Source of the DNA: Strigamia acuminata
Lineage: Eukaryota > Arthropoda > Chilopoda > Geophilomorpha > Linotaeniidae
DNA length: 64,000 nt
Assembly: GCA_949358305.1 (NCBI GenBank)
Contig: OX442314.1
Coordinates: 50,726,581 to 50,790,580 of the forward strand
Direction: 5' to 3'
This document shows positions 42,652 to 54,852 of the stretch, piece by piece. A program made the translations under genes and the position numbers. Numbering within the stretch: the first letter of the stretch is position 1; each line of letters starts with the position of its first letter. The notes beneath the pieces were generated by a model. The model saw only the letters and a program-made list of their open reading frames with translations, ran no database searches and was not told the origin of the DNA.

Positions 42652-43075
42652 ATGTTGTCATCAATCAGCCAATTCCTAGGCGCTTTGATAGTCCTAAGCG
42701 GGTATATCCCATGCATACTATGGGACAAAACGGATTTGTTTTTAATTTCTGTAGCATTTGGCATTTGGGTCGTGTGACACGACCCAACTAAATCCAGTAG
42801 TTTTGATAATAATGATCATGAAAGGAAAAATCAACTTTTGGAGATGAGTTTTTTCCATTTGTTTTCACTTTTGCGGAGTCATCGTCGGCATACATGCCTT
42901 GTGTCCAACGTTGCATTGGTTTGGCACAGAGTTTATAGGCTTATAGCAACCTTTTTATGTTATTTCCGCATACTTGTATCAAAATCGCAATCGTGATGTT
43001 AAATGGCTAAATCTATTTTTTATTACAGTGATTGCAGCTGGATGTCATTCAGTTATCCTAAGTTGATTTTTTTTT
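42652..43075 (+). pseudogene. Decayed paralogue of the membrane-protein gene
   Basis: Frame pieces FLGALIVLSGYIPCILW and LFLISVAFGIWVV align with the second membrane segment of the neighbour (LFDRTEFFNVAITFG corresponds to LWDKTDLFLISVAFG). Later pieces in other frames still look like membrane segments. An in-frame stop (TGA after GIWVV) and frame changes indicate decay unless small introns are missed. Confidence 0.4.
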
Positions 43076-43154
43076 AATTTTTGATCAATTTTTTTATAGT
43101 ATGCTATCACCGGATACCATGTGAATTTGGCACTCTGTTTTTGTTTGGGCCCAG

Positions 43155-44620
43155 TTTGAATAAAAGTAGTAATTTTCACTCTGTCAACTTGTGTGCATCG
43201 TGTCTTTTTCTTCTTCTGTACTTCTTAGCAGTTTAAACTCATGCGCCGATTCTCGATTCAACGAGAAGGATGGAGTGTCGGACTCCATCCGTAAATGACA
43301 AGAACTCGGGATTTGTCGCCCATCTACTTCGCGTGATAAGAGACTCGCACTACTTTCGAGGAAACGATTCTGTAACTCTTTCTTTGAATGTCAACACTAA
43401 AATAAATAACGTGTACTTGGCAAATATAAGGTTGAAACTTTTGTAAATGCTACATTCATGCAGGAATGCAGGCTTACAATACAAAGACAAGTAAATGCCA
43501 CATTCATTTGAGGAATGCGGGCTTACAATACAGTATTTTAGCAATTTTATCAGAGCTCTCTTCTGGTTTCACTGTCAGACTAATTTAGTCGTCAGTTTAT
43601 CCAGGGGTGACCACGTGGAGGTAGAGAGTTGGATTTTACACCCCCCAAGAAAACACTAAACTTGCTTGTTCGCATTTAATATCGCCAAACAAAGGCCATA
43701 TCATTAAATCGAAATGTGCCTCATCAATTGAAACAATTAAAAATAAGCAACTTTAGACAAAAAAAAAAAAATATTCCCGAAAATATTTTATATGCTGAGC
43801 TCATTGGACTTCAAAATGATTTGATAAATGTAATAAAAATCTTTTGGACAAATTTCAATTCGTTAGAACACAATTTACCAGAATCTGAAAACTTCTCTCG
43901 TTTTTAACCAAAACGCAATTCCGAGAAAGCATGAATTTCGGTAATAAAAATGCTGGAATTAAAATAAGATAAATAAAAAAATTAAAGCCAATTAAAGCAG
44001 AAAAAAAGCATTGGGAATACAACCAGATCAGATTCAATATGTCCGCCGTCTCTGCCTCCATCGTGCAACGACACAATTTACCGCCACTTGGACATTTCTC
44101 CAGTTTGTGACCAAAACGCAGCTTTCAGCACTGATAACACAAATAGGTGAAACAAATTACTGCAGATTAATAATAAAAAGACCATCGGAAATACCCATCT
44201 GATCAAACAAGCCAGCCTGCCTCCTACGAGCACATACCATTATCATCGTGAATTATGTCTACGGGGTTTACATTTGAAAAACACGAATTCATTGTAAACA
44301 TAGAACAAATCTTCAAAATTAATTAATTATTTAGATTTAGTGTTTTCGAGTTTCGACGTTTATAAATCCGTACGAATCAATGGAAAATTTTATTTTCCAC
44401 TTTTATTTTAATTTTCAAGTGTATAAATCTATAAATTCCTTCATGGAAAAAAATTTAACCAATTGAAACGGCGGCGCCATCTGTGTTTCCTCGTTGGCAT
44501 GAACTAGAGGTTACAAATTCTCTTAAAAGTAATAAACTTTAATATTCCAACTCATATTATATTATTATTATATAAAATTGTTTTCAATTTTCAATTATTG
44601 TTGCCATAGTTATTTCGATC
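43155..44620 (+). repeat. Copy B, right part
   Basis: Matches copy A at 10960-11260 and 14857-16120 with the Tc1 element absent. It includes a single 33-bp unit (43244-43276) followed by a longer hairpin (GGATGGAGT / ACTCCATCC). 44440-44620 is shared again with copy C at 63465-63695. Non-coding. Confidence 0.7.
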
Positions 44621-44624
44621 CAGT

Positions 44625-45624
44625 TGTGGTGACCCGACTGGGGTGGGGCACGAAGAGTTTCTCTCGTGGCCTACATACAGGTAAAGAGGGGGAGTCGCAC
44701 ACGCGCCTCCCTTCCCTCAGAGCATTGACATCCAGTCAATGGACGGGCGTCTGCCCTGGGGGAGTGGGGGAGATTCGTCTTCTCCACTATTGGGTGGCTT
44801 TAGTCACCTGTCACCCCCCCCCCGCTTTGTGCAAAGGAATTCGCCTTGCACTGAGCGGGTAGAACCAACACAAAAATCAACCAAGATACACGTAAAAGCC
44901 AAACGTCCTAAAACGATCAAGCCTAAGTACAAAGACTTCAGGAGTGACCTAGGACAAGGGACTTCCAACGTGAGTACGATTGATTTGTGTTAACCTCCGC
45001 AGAGTAACCTGCGAAACAAGATTACCACACTATTTTAGCAAGCCAGCTAGAAATAGTAAACCTACTCCAATTTAGCGAGTTGTGCAGACAAACGGTCGCA
45101 CAAGCCTAAATTGCAGTAACCACGACGAGCGTTCCCGCCGCTGTGTGTATCGCCGGGAACCACCAAGCGTCCGCCGCTGTGTGATCGCCGGACACCTACA
45201 AAAAACCCTAAACCTAGACAACAGACCAGAAGTAAGACCTTTTAGGCATTCACTCGCGCCCGACCAGCGTGAGCCCGAAGGACCGAACGAGAAACGTGAG
45301 ACGAGGACGCCATTCATTGCCACGCCGGCCCAAGACGACACCACGTTGCCACGCGGACGCCATCTTGGATCCAGAGCGCCAACAAAGGACGACCTCGACC
45401 AGTTTCCCGCCAACTTCACACACCTTACCTTTTACCCTTATTCCTTTACATATTTTATCCCTTTTACCTGTACATTCCCGTATAATAAATACATTTATTA
45501 TATTTACCATTTTACATTGTTTGCCGTTTCACATTATTTGGGTAACCGCTTGAGTAAAGCGGTATTGCGAGATTAGAGAGTGACTCATACCACGAGTTAG
45601 CGACAGACAGACTTGAGCGCGACA
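44625..45624. mobile_element. Solo LTR, exactly 1,000 bp
   Basis: Begins TGTGGTGACCCGACTGG and ends GAGCGCGACA, flanked by CAGT on both sides (44621-44624 and 45625-45628). The paralogue at 63690-63705 has the uninterrupted site. An AATAAA signal occurs near 45485. No internal coding region, so it is the product of LTR-LTR recombination. Confidence 0.88.
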
Positions 45625-45628
45625 CAGT

Positions 45629-47192
45629 AACTTGACAAGAACAAAGGAACAATCGACTAAAAGTAACATCAATATTGCTTTCACAGTCCTCTGCGTCTGT
45701 GATGAGGTAAGTGTTCTCAATTTTATTCCTCATTTCCTAAGATTTTGCCCGTTTGAATTAAAGAACTTGTTTTTTTTTATCACGAAAGGAAACAACAACA
45801 AAATCTATATTCATTTGAGCTTTTCAAAGATTATTTTCGAGATTTGATTAATCTGGTTAAAATTTAATTGGTTGATTTGAGTCTAGTGGTTTGGCTAGAA
45901 TAGAAGTGAATATGCCCGCAAAATGTGCTATGATCACATTAATATCCGATATTCAGAGTGAGCTTTCCAACCGTGATCTTGAAATTGACCTTAATGGTCA
46001 CTTCATTCCATTTAAATCTAAACTAAAACCATTAGCGGCAGAGTACAAAATGCAATTCAAAAGATGAAAATTACACTGTAACTAGTCTCATAAGGTGGTA
46101 ACCAAATTCCGCTGCTAATAAATAACTACTAACATGTTGACATGTGATGTACTGTATAATTAAACCAAACATTGTGATTAATTATCAATTCTTGTTGCTG
46201 TCGTTATGTCGATTGACAGTGAAGTAAACAAAAAAAAAAAAAACTCAAACTCTGTATTGAATCTTACTTAAACATCAATAATTCGTTGTATAAAAAATAG
46301 ACTCCACGTGTTTGACCCGTTCTATTTTTGCGATATCGGTAACTTGAATCATTATACATCATGAGAATGGTCACGTGCATTTATGGATTTGTAATTTGTA
46401 TTGCATGTGTTGAATTTCATGTCGTACGGGGATCTGTGCTGGATTTAAATGGAAGAACAGAACAAAAACCCTATTAGTTTTGGGCGTGTTATGTGTGAGA
46501 GATAGTTTTTAAGCGCTAAAGCGATTACATGATTGTTGTAAACATAAGTCTCATTGTTATGTATTTTCTCGGGTTGCCTTAGCAACTTGCATTGTATCGT
46601 TGTTGTTGATGAGGAAATGGAGAATAAACCACCTTCTTCTTCTCTGCAAGTGTGTCTGATGAATATATGAACCAACATTATGTATCGCAGCTGCCATTAT
46701 CCCCATTTTGTTTCGGGTGCTTCTAGCTATTATCATACGATAATTGTGTAACTTCTAAGCCATTGTCACTTGGTAATTAATCGATAGATAGATTTTTCAT
46801 GGTAATGTCGACGGGTCGGTTACTAGTTTTTGCATCCTCACTTGCCCATTGACGAAATATCAATGCACTGAGGGAGAGGGAAGCAGCCCCCACTCTCCCA
46901 AAAAGGTGAAAGTAGGTCATGGGACGACTGCTCCAGGCTGACCCATTCTAGTGGGGTCTCTACAAGCTCTACCAAATACCAACGGAAAATGCATCCCTTG
47001 TCATTTACTGCTTCACCAACAATAAAAACAATTGAAAACTTAGTACGGATGAGAGTACTTTTTATTTAAATTGTGCTTACTAATAAATATTTTCAAATAA
47101 TTTAAATAAAAATTTTTCTTTTTGCATTCTAGAACAAGAGCAAGTTTTCAACCTTTTTAAAACGAAAAATTCATATTTCTTGTGTTTGTAAA
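45629..47192 (+). other. Intergenic region; copy B/C tail and possible short secreted ORF
   Basis: 45629-45960 is repeated at 63700-64000. A 37-codon ORF at 46362-46475 begins with a signal-peptide-like run (MVTCIYGFVICIACVEF) and could be a first exon, but nothing supports it further. The rest, including a GC-richer patch at 46840-46985, was not assigned. Confidence 0.35.
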
Positions 47193-50100
47193 ATGAGGAG
47201 TGTGATGAGAAGAAATGCAGTTGCAACTGCGGTAAAGTATAAAATCCGTAAAATTGTACAACAACAAATGCCACGACTTTGGATGTTTGAGAAATCATTT
47301 CCCGAATTACAAACGTTAATTGATCCCATGAAAAGCGCTAAAATCAAATTTCTTTGGAGTTTACTTCTAATGAGCTGCCTCGCAATCTGTTGCTATCAAA
47401 CTGGGCAGAAAATCAAATATTTCTTTTCAAACCCCATCGCTACTGACGCGTATACGAGAGACGCAACCGAGGTGTCATTCCCAGCTCTGAAACTGTGCAC
47501 GCAAGAAAACCCCTACATACGACATGCGTGGAAAAATTTTTTACACTCAACACCACAATCTGTGGATCAGTGTAGAAGTCTTCTTAAAGATTTATTTGAA
47601 AATGAGAATGTCAACATATCTGCATTATGGGATATTGATCAACCTGTATTAAACAAAACGGAATTTATTTCGGTAAGAAATTCTCGATTTCTTTTGCCAA
47701 CTGAATTGTAAAACACAACCAGACGTCTTACAGAAATCTTCGGACAAACCAAATATCAAAGTAAAGAATGAATTGTCCACTCTTGGAACCTGCGCTGTGA
47801 TAACGGTTGGTAAGTTATGATCGACCATTAACTGCAATAAACTCCTACCAAGGAGTCATTTGGTGTTTTCTAGAAAATATTACGGGTCGAAATTTACACG
47901 GCAAATTGAAAATGTGGTTCAATCGACCACAATTCTGTCCCCCAGGCTCACTTTTCGTAAATATATTGACTACAATAGCAAAACGACTTTCAAACATTAA
48001 AGTTTATTAAAACTATAGGTGTCAAGCCCTATTCCAGGTAGATCTGATGCAGCAGTCAGTGTGAGTTCAAATGAAGTAATAAGAAGTAAATTTAGTTTAA
48101 AAGAGGTATTTATCATCACCATTTGATTAATTCCCCTACCATCTTCCCCAAGGTGTTACCATTACATACATTTTATGAGTACAGTATATTTGTTAAAAAA
48201 ACAACCAAAAAAGGTAAAAATTTAGGAAAAATAGTCAAAATGATGAAAAAAAATTGATTTAGAATCCTGAAAAGCAATGTTACATCTCTCCCATCCAGAC
48301 AACTTCCTAGGACCCATCCTATGTCCGGGCTACAGAGTACCGTACCGTTATGAACTAAGGATAACATGTTCAGTGTGTTTTGACACCAATGGCGCGACAT
48401 AATATGTATAGTCACACTGTTCTAGGATGCAAGTAACAAACATCCTTAGTTAGCAAGAAATGCATGGCATGTGATTGCAGTCATCCAATCACAATGAGCA
48501 CACAAAACCACGAATCAAAAGGAAATAACACATGGATATGTGACCATCTAATCCTTAGTTCATGGTACAGGGTGTAGGGTACATTGCAAATCTTGATTAT
48601 TTTTTTAAATGTGTAATTATAGTTTATATTTCTGAATACATCTTCTAATCCATGCATTCACGAAAAGGATTTTATCAAATGTCACAAGAAATGTCTTCAA
48701 GATTTTTACAGTCAACAACCTTGCAGGTGAGAGATCACTTTACACATAAGAATAGCCATTTAAAATGAACACAATCCTAATGTAATTAAATATTATTGTT
48801 TATTCAGATTGCCATTTATGAGTGGAATGAAGGGCGACACATGCAATAATTCTGTTGGTACACTTCAGCTGTACGATAGAATTTATACTACACTAAAGAA
48901 AATAAACTCATAATTAAAGTGCTTGTGCAACCGAATGTGCACTCAAATAGAAGAGATAAAATTCTACACATCTACTACAACCGATGCCCCGTTTGCAGAA
49001 CGCGAAAACGAAGCAGCATCAACAGTTATTGAAGTCATCGAAGAAAGATTTGCTTATGGATTTGTCAATCTACTCATTGATGCAGCCGGAAACATTGCCC
49101 TTTACCTCGGGATGTCGATACTTTCAGTTTTGGATTTGATCACATTAATCATCAATTATCGAAAACGTAATGCAACGTCACGAAACAGTAGTAGAATTCA
49201 CCTCAAAGTATGGCAGTATCTGCACAAAACAATAAGCCATTTCTTATACCTGCTGAAAGAAAGAGAGCCAATTCCTTGCAGCAGTATTCAAAACATTTTG
49301 GAAAAGGTTGTTTATCTCGGCTGCACTTCTCTGTTTCTGGTCATGATCTATTTGAAATTGATGACATACAGGGCATATCCCATACGAGTAAACATTGCGG
49401 TCGCGGATGAAGCAAATGTAACCTTTCCTAACATAACAGCTTGTGTAATAACGACGACCATTGAATTGGAGAAGACGTATGCTGATGAAAATAATCTGAG
49501 TCAGAGTGATTGTCTCATTCACATGTTGAGCCTACTAGATCTAAAAGGAGAAAACCTCACAATAGAAGAACTATGGGAGCAATCTTCTTCTTCAGAAGCT
49601 ATAATCCTATATGATTTTGTAAGTTGGATTATGCAACTTACCAGATAGTCATCTTATGAATGTTACCTTTTGGCAGGTACAGTTTTCAGACGTTGAAATA
49701 AATACCCCAAGAGGAAAATGTACTCATTACTTAATTGGTGTGTCATTAATTTCATGCTGCAGTAAATGATTGCCAAAATTATTTTCACTCATCTTCCCAT
49801 CGAGTGTCACAGTATTGGAAGCAAACTTATTATTATTATTATTATAAGCGATACCTCAATACAAATAATTCATTGTATTGAAAATTATAGACAAAATGCT
49901 TTTGACATTTTTCAAATTTGTCGATTTAACTCAGCTTCTTTTGACTTCTTTTGGTTTTAATTTTATTTTACATTGCCATATTTTGCAGACCATAAGACGC
50001 ACTGTGGAAAGTCAACCAACAGTTGGGTGCATCTTATGGTCCGAAGTGCGTCTATACTGTAATCCAAACTTTTGGCAATCCCATATGACCATCCCATAAA

Positions 50101-53100
50101 ATTAATTTGGGCATTCCCATAAAAATTATTCGAGCAATTATGAAAATAAATCGGGCAATTATGAAAATAATTCGAAAAATTATGAAAATAATTAAGGCAA
50201 TTATGAAAATAATTCGGGCAATTATGAAAATAATTTGGGCAATTATGAAAATAATTGGGGCAATTATAAAAATAATTGGGGCAATTATGAAAATAATTCG
50301 GGCAATTATTAAAATAATTTCGGCAATTATTTAAATAATTTTGAAAATTATTAAAATAATTTCGGCAATTATGGCAACAATTTCGGCAATTATAAAAACA
50401 ATTTCGGCAATTATGAAAACAATTTCGGCAATTATGAAAACAATTTAGGCAATTATGAAAATAATTTCGGCAATTATGAAAATAATTTCGGCAATTATGA
50501 AAATAATTTTGGTAATTATGAAAATAATTTTGGCAATTATGAAAATAATTTCGGCAATTATGAAAATAATTTCGGCAATTATGAAAATAATTTCGGCAAT
50601 TATGAAAATAATTTCGGCAATTATGAAAATAATTTCGGCAATTATGAAAATAATTTCGGCAATTATGAAAATAATTTTGGCAACTGATTGAATGATGAAT
50701 TTTACTGAAGATGTGTGAATAACAATTTAATCACAACTCCTTTTTTTGTCTAGATGAAACTCATTACAACGGCCAAAGCACAATGCTTCTGAAATATTAC
50801 GAAGCTCCTACATCGATGTTATGTGACAAATACTATGAGGTAAAAAAAGCACATCAATCAGACATTTAATTTCCGTATGTTAATTGATTGTCATATATCA
50901 CTAAGTTTTTCATAACAACAAGAGAAGACCAAGATTTGGATTTGACTTCAAATAAATTATTACCATTCGAAGCTGGCGTCACAGTAGGTATTGGGTATCG
51001 CTTGATAAAAGTGAGAAAACTTGAACACGTCATACTTTAATCAAACACATCAAATGGTTCCAAACTCAAAAAGCCATTTACCAGATTGCTTTTATACAGT
51101 TTTCCAAGCGAGTAGTTTTTATGGGTCAAAATGGGTCGCAAAGAAATCTTGTTTTTGAACATTGAAATAGAGAAAACCACAAGGATACATGTCAGAAAAC
51201 TAGGTGCTTAACTTATGAAGGGATATGGTTCCGAGAACTTATTCAATGAGGAAAAATTGTTCACCCTGAATAAAGAACATATAATAAATCTTATTTTTTT
51301 TTATTATAAATTAATAAAAAGGTTCGTATAAAACAACATTAGACAACAAAATTCAATTGGTTTTGTAATGTGAACACATTACAAAACCACTTGAATTTTG
51401 CTAACAGTAAAACACTTTAAATCAGTGTTGGTTAAAAGATGCGAAAGGTTGGAAATCTCCAATCCATCGATGAAATAATATAATATACATGTATAATAAC
51501 ATATAACTTAATATACTGTATAACATATAATATAACAATGGCAGAGACAACTGCCGACTCTGCTCCTCTCACCACTCACCACTGTCACACTCAGTGGCAG
51601 GTTGAGATGACTGCTGCAGTACCATGAGTGGCTACATGGGTCTAACGGGTAAGTACGGCAGAGTGTTTGTCCGAGGCGTCCGACAACGTCACCCATGGGG
51701 GTTACACCCTGTGTGTGACGGGTCAGTCGCCGGTGCAGCGTATCTAGCGGCACCGCACAGTGAGATAGGTGCCCCAACCCCTAGACAACGATTAAAGACC
51801 AAAACCCAAAAATCTGAGTCCCTGTCTCGTTACGTGAGCGATATGCGTCCCATCCCGAGTGGTAAATCCCCATCCACCAGGGCGAGACCATATCCAGTCA
51901 CAATTACAAAAATTTAAACTGACAAATATTTTTTTAAATTTATTAATAGTTTGACCGCATAAATACACCAAGACGAAAATGTATGCCACCAAACAATTTC
52001 TATGAGTGCAAAAAGCAATGTTACCGCAAAAAACTGAATGAAAAATTAACATGCCGGTATGTTTGTATTGCCATACAGTATTATGCACCCAGTCATGAAA
52101 ATACCAAAGTTCCAAAACCAAACATAAGAAAAAATATTTATTCACTTCTTTCACACAAATTAGTTATTGTTTTGGCAACAAATTATTCTCTCCCCATCTT
52201 TGACTCATTTTACCTCCAAATAAAAATATTGCTCTGCCGTGATATTTATTCTCCCGAATAAAAGGTTTTACACCTCAACATTTTCCCCCCAATTATTGCC
52301 AAAGTACCCCAATTCTTGTTTTTAGTTTAATTGTGAACACAATGCTCACTTAGCATTCAATGGGCATCCCCGATGGTTTTTCTGACCGATGTACATTTTT
52401 GCCTCTGGTGGACAATCATATCTTGCAAATGCACAATACATCTTTGCAAACACGGAGCATGTGCAAGTACCAGTCATCGTTTTCAATCTTGTCATGCCAC
52501 AAATGATTTCTTGAATAGATATGACTTGGGCATCCTGTTGAACATTGTGTATTTTAGCCGCCAATATGTCACTAGGAGGCGCTTGGTTGTATTGAGTATA
52601 CCAGAGATACGACGAATCGAATGATAAAAACTTGGAAAGAGTTGCGATCGAGATGATTCGAAAAATGGAAGAGATGTATCGAGATGCGATAGAGATGAAT
52701 CGAATTATAAATAAAGTATATCGAAATGTGATCAGACAAATCTGATGCATAACACGAAGAAATTTCAAATTCCAAAGCGATAGACGACAAATTAGAGAAC
52801 ATTGAGAACAAAAACGCAAATGGAAACGACGAACCCGCAACCGCAGCCAAAAATCAAGACAAGAACTTTCAGGAGGAACCTGCAAGCAATAGAAGAGAAC
52901 AATAGTTTTCTTAAGGGTTTTTTGAGTTGGGAGATTTTAAGTTGTTCTGGGTAGAAAATGAGTCAAAGATAGGGGGTTATTAAATAGAGTCCTATTGTTT
53001 TAGACTGAAACTTTCAGATCAATTTAATAGTGTTTAACAGAGCACACACATTTCACTTTGAATACCAAAGACAGATTTGTAAAACGCAAAAACTACTAGA

Positions 53101-53533
53101 TCATAGCTAACAAAATTTTTCTCTCCCCAGATTACCGTACATAGACCAACTGCAATATCCCATGTGCAACACTTCTCAATCGGCGAAAACGACTGATTCC
53201 ATCTACAAAAAGGCTTTTCTTGACACAAATGTTAAAGATGCATGTCAATGTCACATTCCCTGCAAAGAATCTAAGTACTCTAGCTTAGCACAACCTACAC
53301 GTAGCAGTCGTCATATGAACACAATAGCCCATTATTTCGCAACAAACAAAATTCAAATTTTTGTTGACCGGCTTGAATATGAAATTATCTCGTTCATATG
53401 TGACATCGGAAATATTTTAAGTTTATCGCTAGGTCTGTCAATATTGAGTGTGGCAAGAAAAATGGAAAATTTGTCAACATTACCAACAATAATTACATTC
53501 GGATCATGGGTTTTCAACATGAAAAAAAAATAA
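47193..53533 (+). CDS. Tandem-fused DEG/ENaC (pickpocket-like) sodium channel, two subunits in one gene
   Basis: Eleven exons join in one frame (2,403 nt): 47193-47672, 47734-47809, 47874-47956, 48020-48106, 48623-48726, 48808-49618, 49677-49737, 50754-50839, 50907-51011 (last two borders +/-1), 51950-52056 and 53131-53533. Subunit 1: TM1 near residues 51-69, SFPALKLCT, a Cys-rich ectodomain (CHKKCLQDF; LPFMSGMKGDTC), and TM2 with the GMS selectivity-type motif at about 378-380. The same exon 6 then continues without a stop into a second TM1 (VVYLGCTSLFLVMIYLKL), FPNITAC and a second ectodomain (GKCTHYLIG; CKKQCYRKK; CQCHIPC). The last exon ends with a second TM2 (SLSLGLSILSVA). Intron positions and phases correspond between the halves. 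One TAA (48911-48913) interrupts subunit 1 before its CLCNRMC motif. Such channels are trimers of subunits with two membrane spans; a four-span concatemer is unusual. Confidence 0.8.
50107..50690 (+). repeat. 21-bp minisatellite in a channel-gene intron
   Basis: About 28 units of GAAAATAATTTCGGCAATTAT with more divergence at the left. It lies within the intron 49738-50753. Confidence 0.92.
51500..51925. other. GC-richer stretch in a channel-gene intron
   Basis: Part of the intron 51012-51949. Its composition differs from the surroundings and short frames exist on both strands; a SINE or other repeat is possible but no polymerase III boxes or tail were confirmed. Confidence 0.3.
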
Positions 53534-53809
53534 AAACATTACCTCACAAATTTACCTAAATTTTCTAAATATTGTCCATTTACAATTTGCACACAAATAT
53601 TTGATAGCAATTATTGAAATTATAGACTCAAAATCAAATAGACTGATGCACCCGAATTCATGCAATTCTAACAAATATCACGGGCAATTTATTCCTGCAT
53701 CATAATAATAATTTATTCACTTTTTAAATATTTATCCTATTGTAATTACAATTAAAACTTGATCTATTTCTTTACTGAGCCATTTTGCTCTCTTTCTTCG
53801 TTTCACTGA

Positions 53810-54050
53810 TAAATGTCAATACTTTAAGTCTATCACTAGATCTGTCAATATTGAGTGTGGCAAAAAAAACACCAAATGAATTGTTTTGATGTTCAGAAAA
53901 AATATCATAATCTGCACATAATCTGCTCAGATTTACTTACGTTTTTAAATATTACCTATTTGTACACATAAATATTTGATAGCAATCGCTGTAATTGCAC
54001 TCAAAATTGAGTGATTCTACTTAATTCATACAATTCTAACCAAATAATGT
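53810..54050 (+). pseudogene. Tandem duplicate of the last channel exon end and 3' flank
   Basis: 53815-53875 repeats the TM2-coding end of the channel gene (CTGTCAATATTGAGTGTGGC in both), and 53945-54050 repeats the flank at 53565-53690 (AATATTTGATAGCAAT in both). Out of frame; a local duplication of about 400 bp. Confidence 0.65.
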
Positions 54051-54441
54051 ATGTTACTTCAATTCTCAAGCACCAAAAATTGGTACCAGTATACCATTTT
54101 TTTGTACTAATTATCTAATTAAACTCGAATTTGAGTGTTCTAAGTTTCCAACAAATTTCCTACAATTGTATCTCTAATTTACTCATGCACAATAGCAATT
54201 CTATGTTATCTTGGCAATAAATGTTGTTAACTTAAGGCTTGTCCATGCTGTATTGGTCATCCAATCTTGGGCGCTGTACCCCCAGCGCCACCTATGTAAT
54301 TTGACCAATAAAGATCACTTGTTAATTTAACTTCAACATGGCTGTCCGTTTTTTCAACACTTCCACACATGAACAATATATGTATTAGTAAGAACACACT
54401 AATGAAGTTGGTTCTTGATTTCCATGAGCTGAAGAAACAGG
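54051..54441. other. Intergenic region
   Basis: AT-rich; no gene recognised. 54240-54350 has a composition change and an AATAAA-like site. Confidence 0.35.
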
Positions 54442-54852
54442 AAGTTTGTTGGAAAAATTGACCAATTTAAAGCGGAAGGAGGAAAATTTAGCATTACAAC
54501 TGACGAATGGACCAGTCTAAGAAACGTGCGCTACTTCAACATCAACCTGCATGATAACCAAGGTGGGGTATTCAACCTTGGTCTCGTTTGGATTCATGGA
54601 TCTTGTGATGCAACCGCAACTCTTAGAACAGTGGCTGACCGTTTGAGAGATTTCAATGTAGACTTTCAAAGCGATATTGTTGCGACCACTAATGATGGAG
54701 CTGCAGTTATGCAAAAGTTTGGTCGTTTGTGCCCTGCCAACTGTGTTATAATCATGCTATCCATCTTGCTGTAATCGATATTTTTTATAAGAAACAAGTT
54801 ACTGTTGATGAGCATATTCCTAAATTTCGGTGGATTTGTGACTTGCACCACG
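54442..54852 (+). pseudogene. hAT transposase fragment
   Basis: The frame contains SITTDEWTSLRNVRYFNINL and DIVATTNDGAAVMQKFGR, the catalytic-core region of hAT (Hobo-Ac-Tam3) transposases including the first Asp region. A frame slip near 54740 moves the following NHAIHLAV motif to another frame. The sequence ends where the minisatellite begins. Only about 130 of more than 500 residues remain. Confidence 0.8.

Noticed and set aside
50107-50691. Ile/Met/Lys repeat ORFs in the 21-bp array
   Set aside because: Product of a 21-bp repeat being a multiple of three; it lies in an intron of the channel gene.
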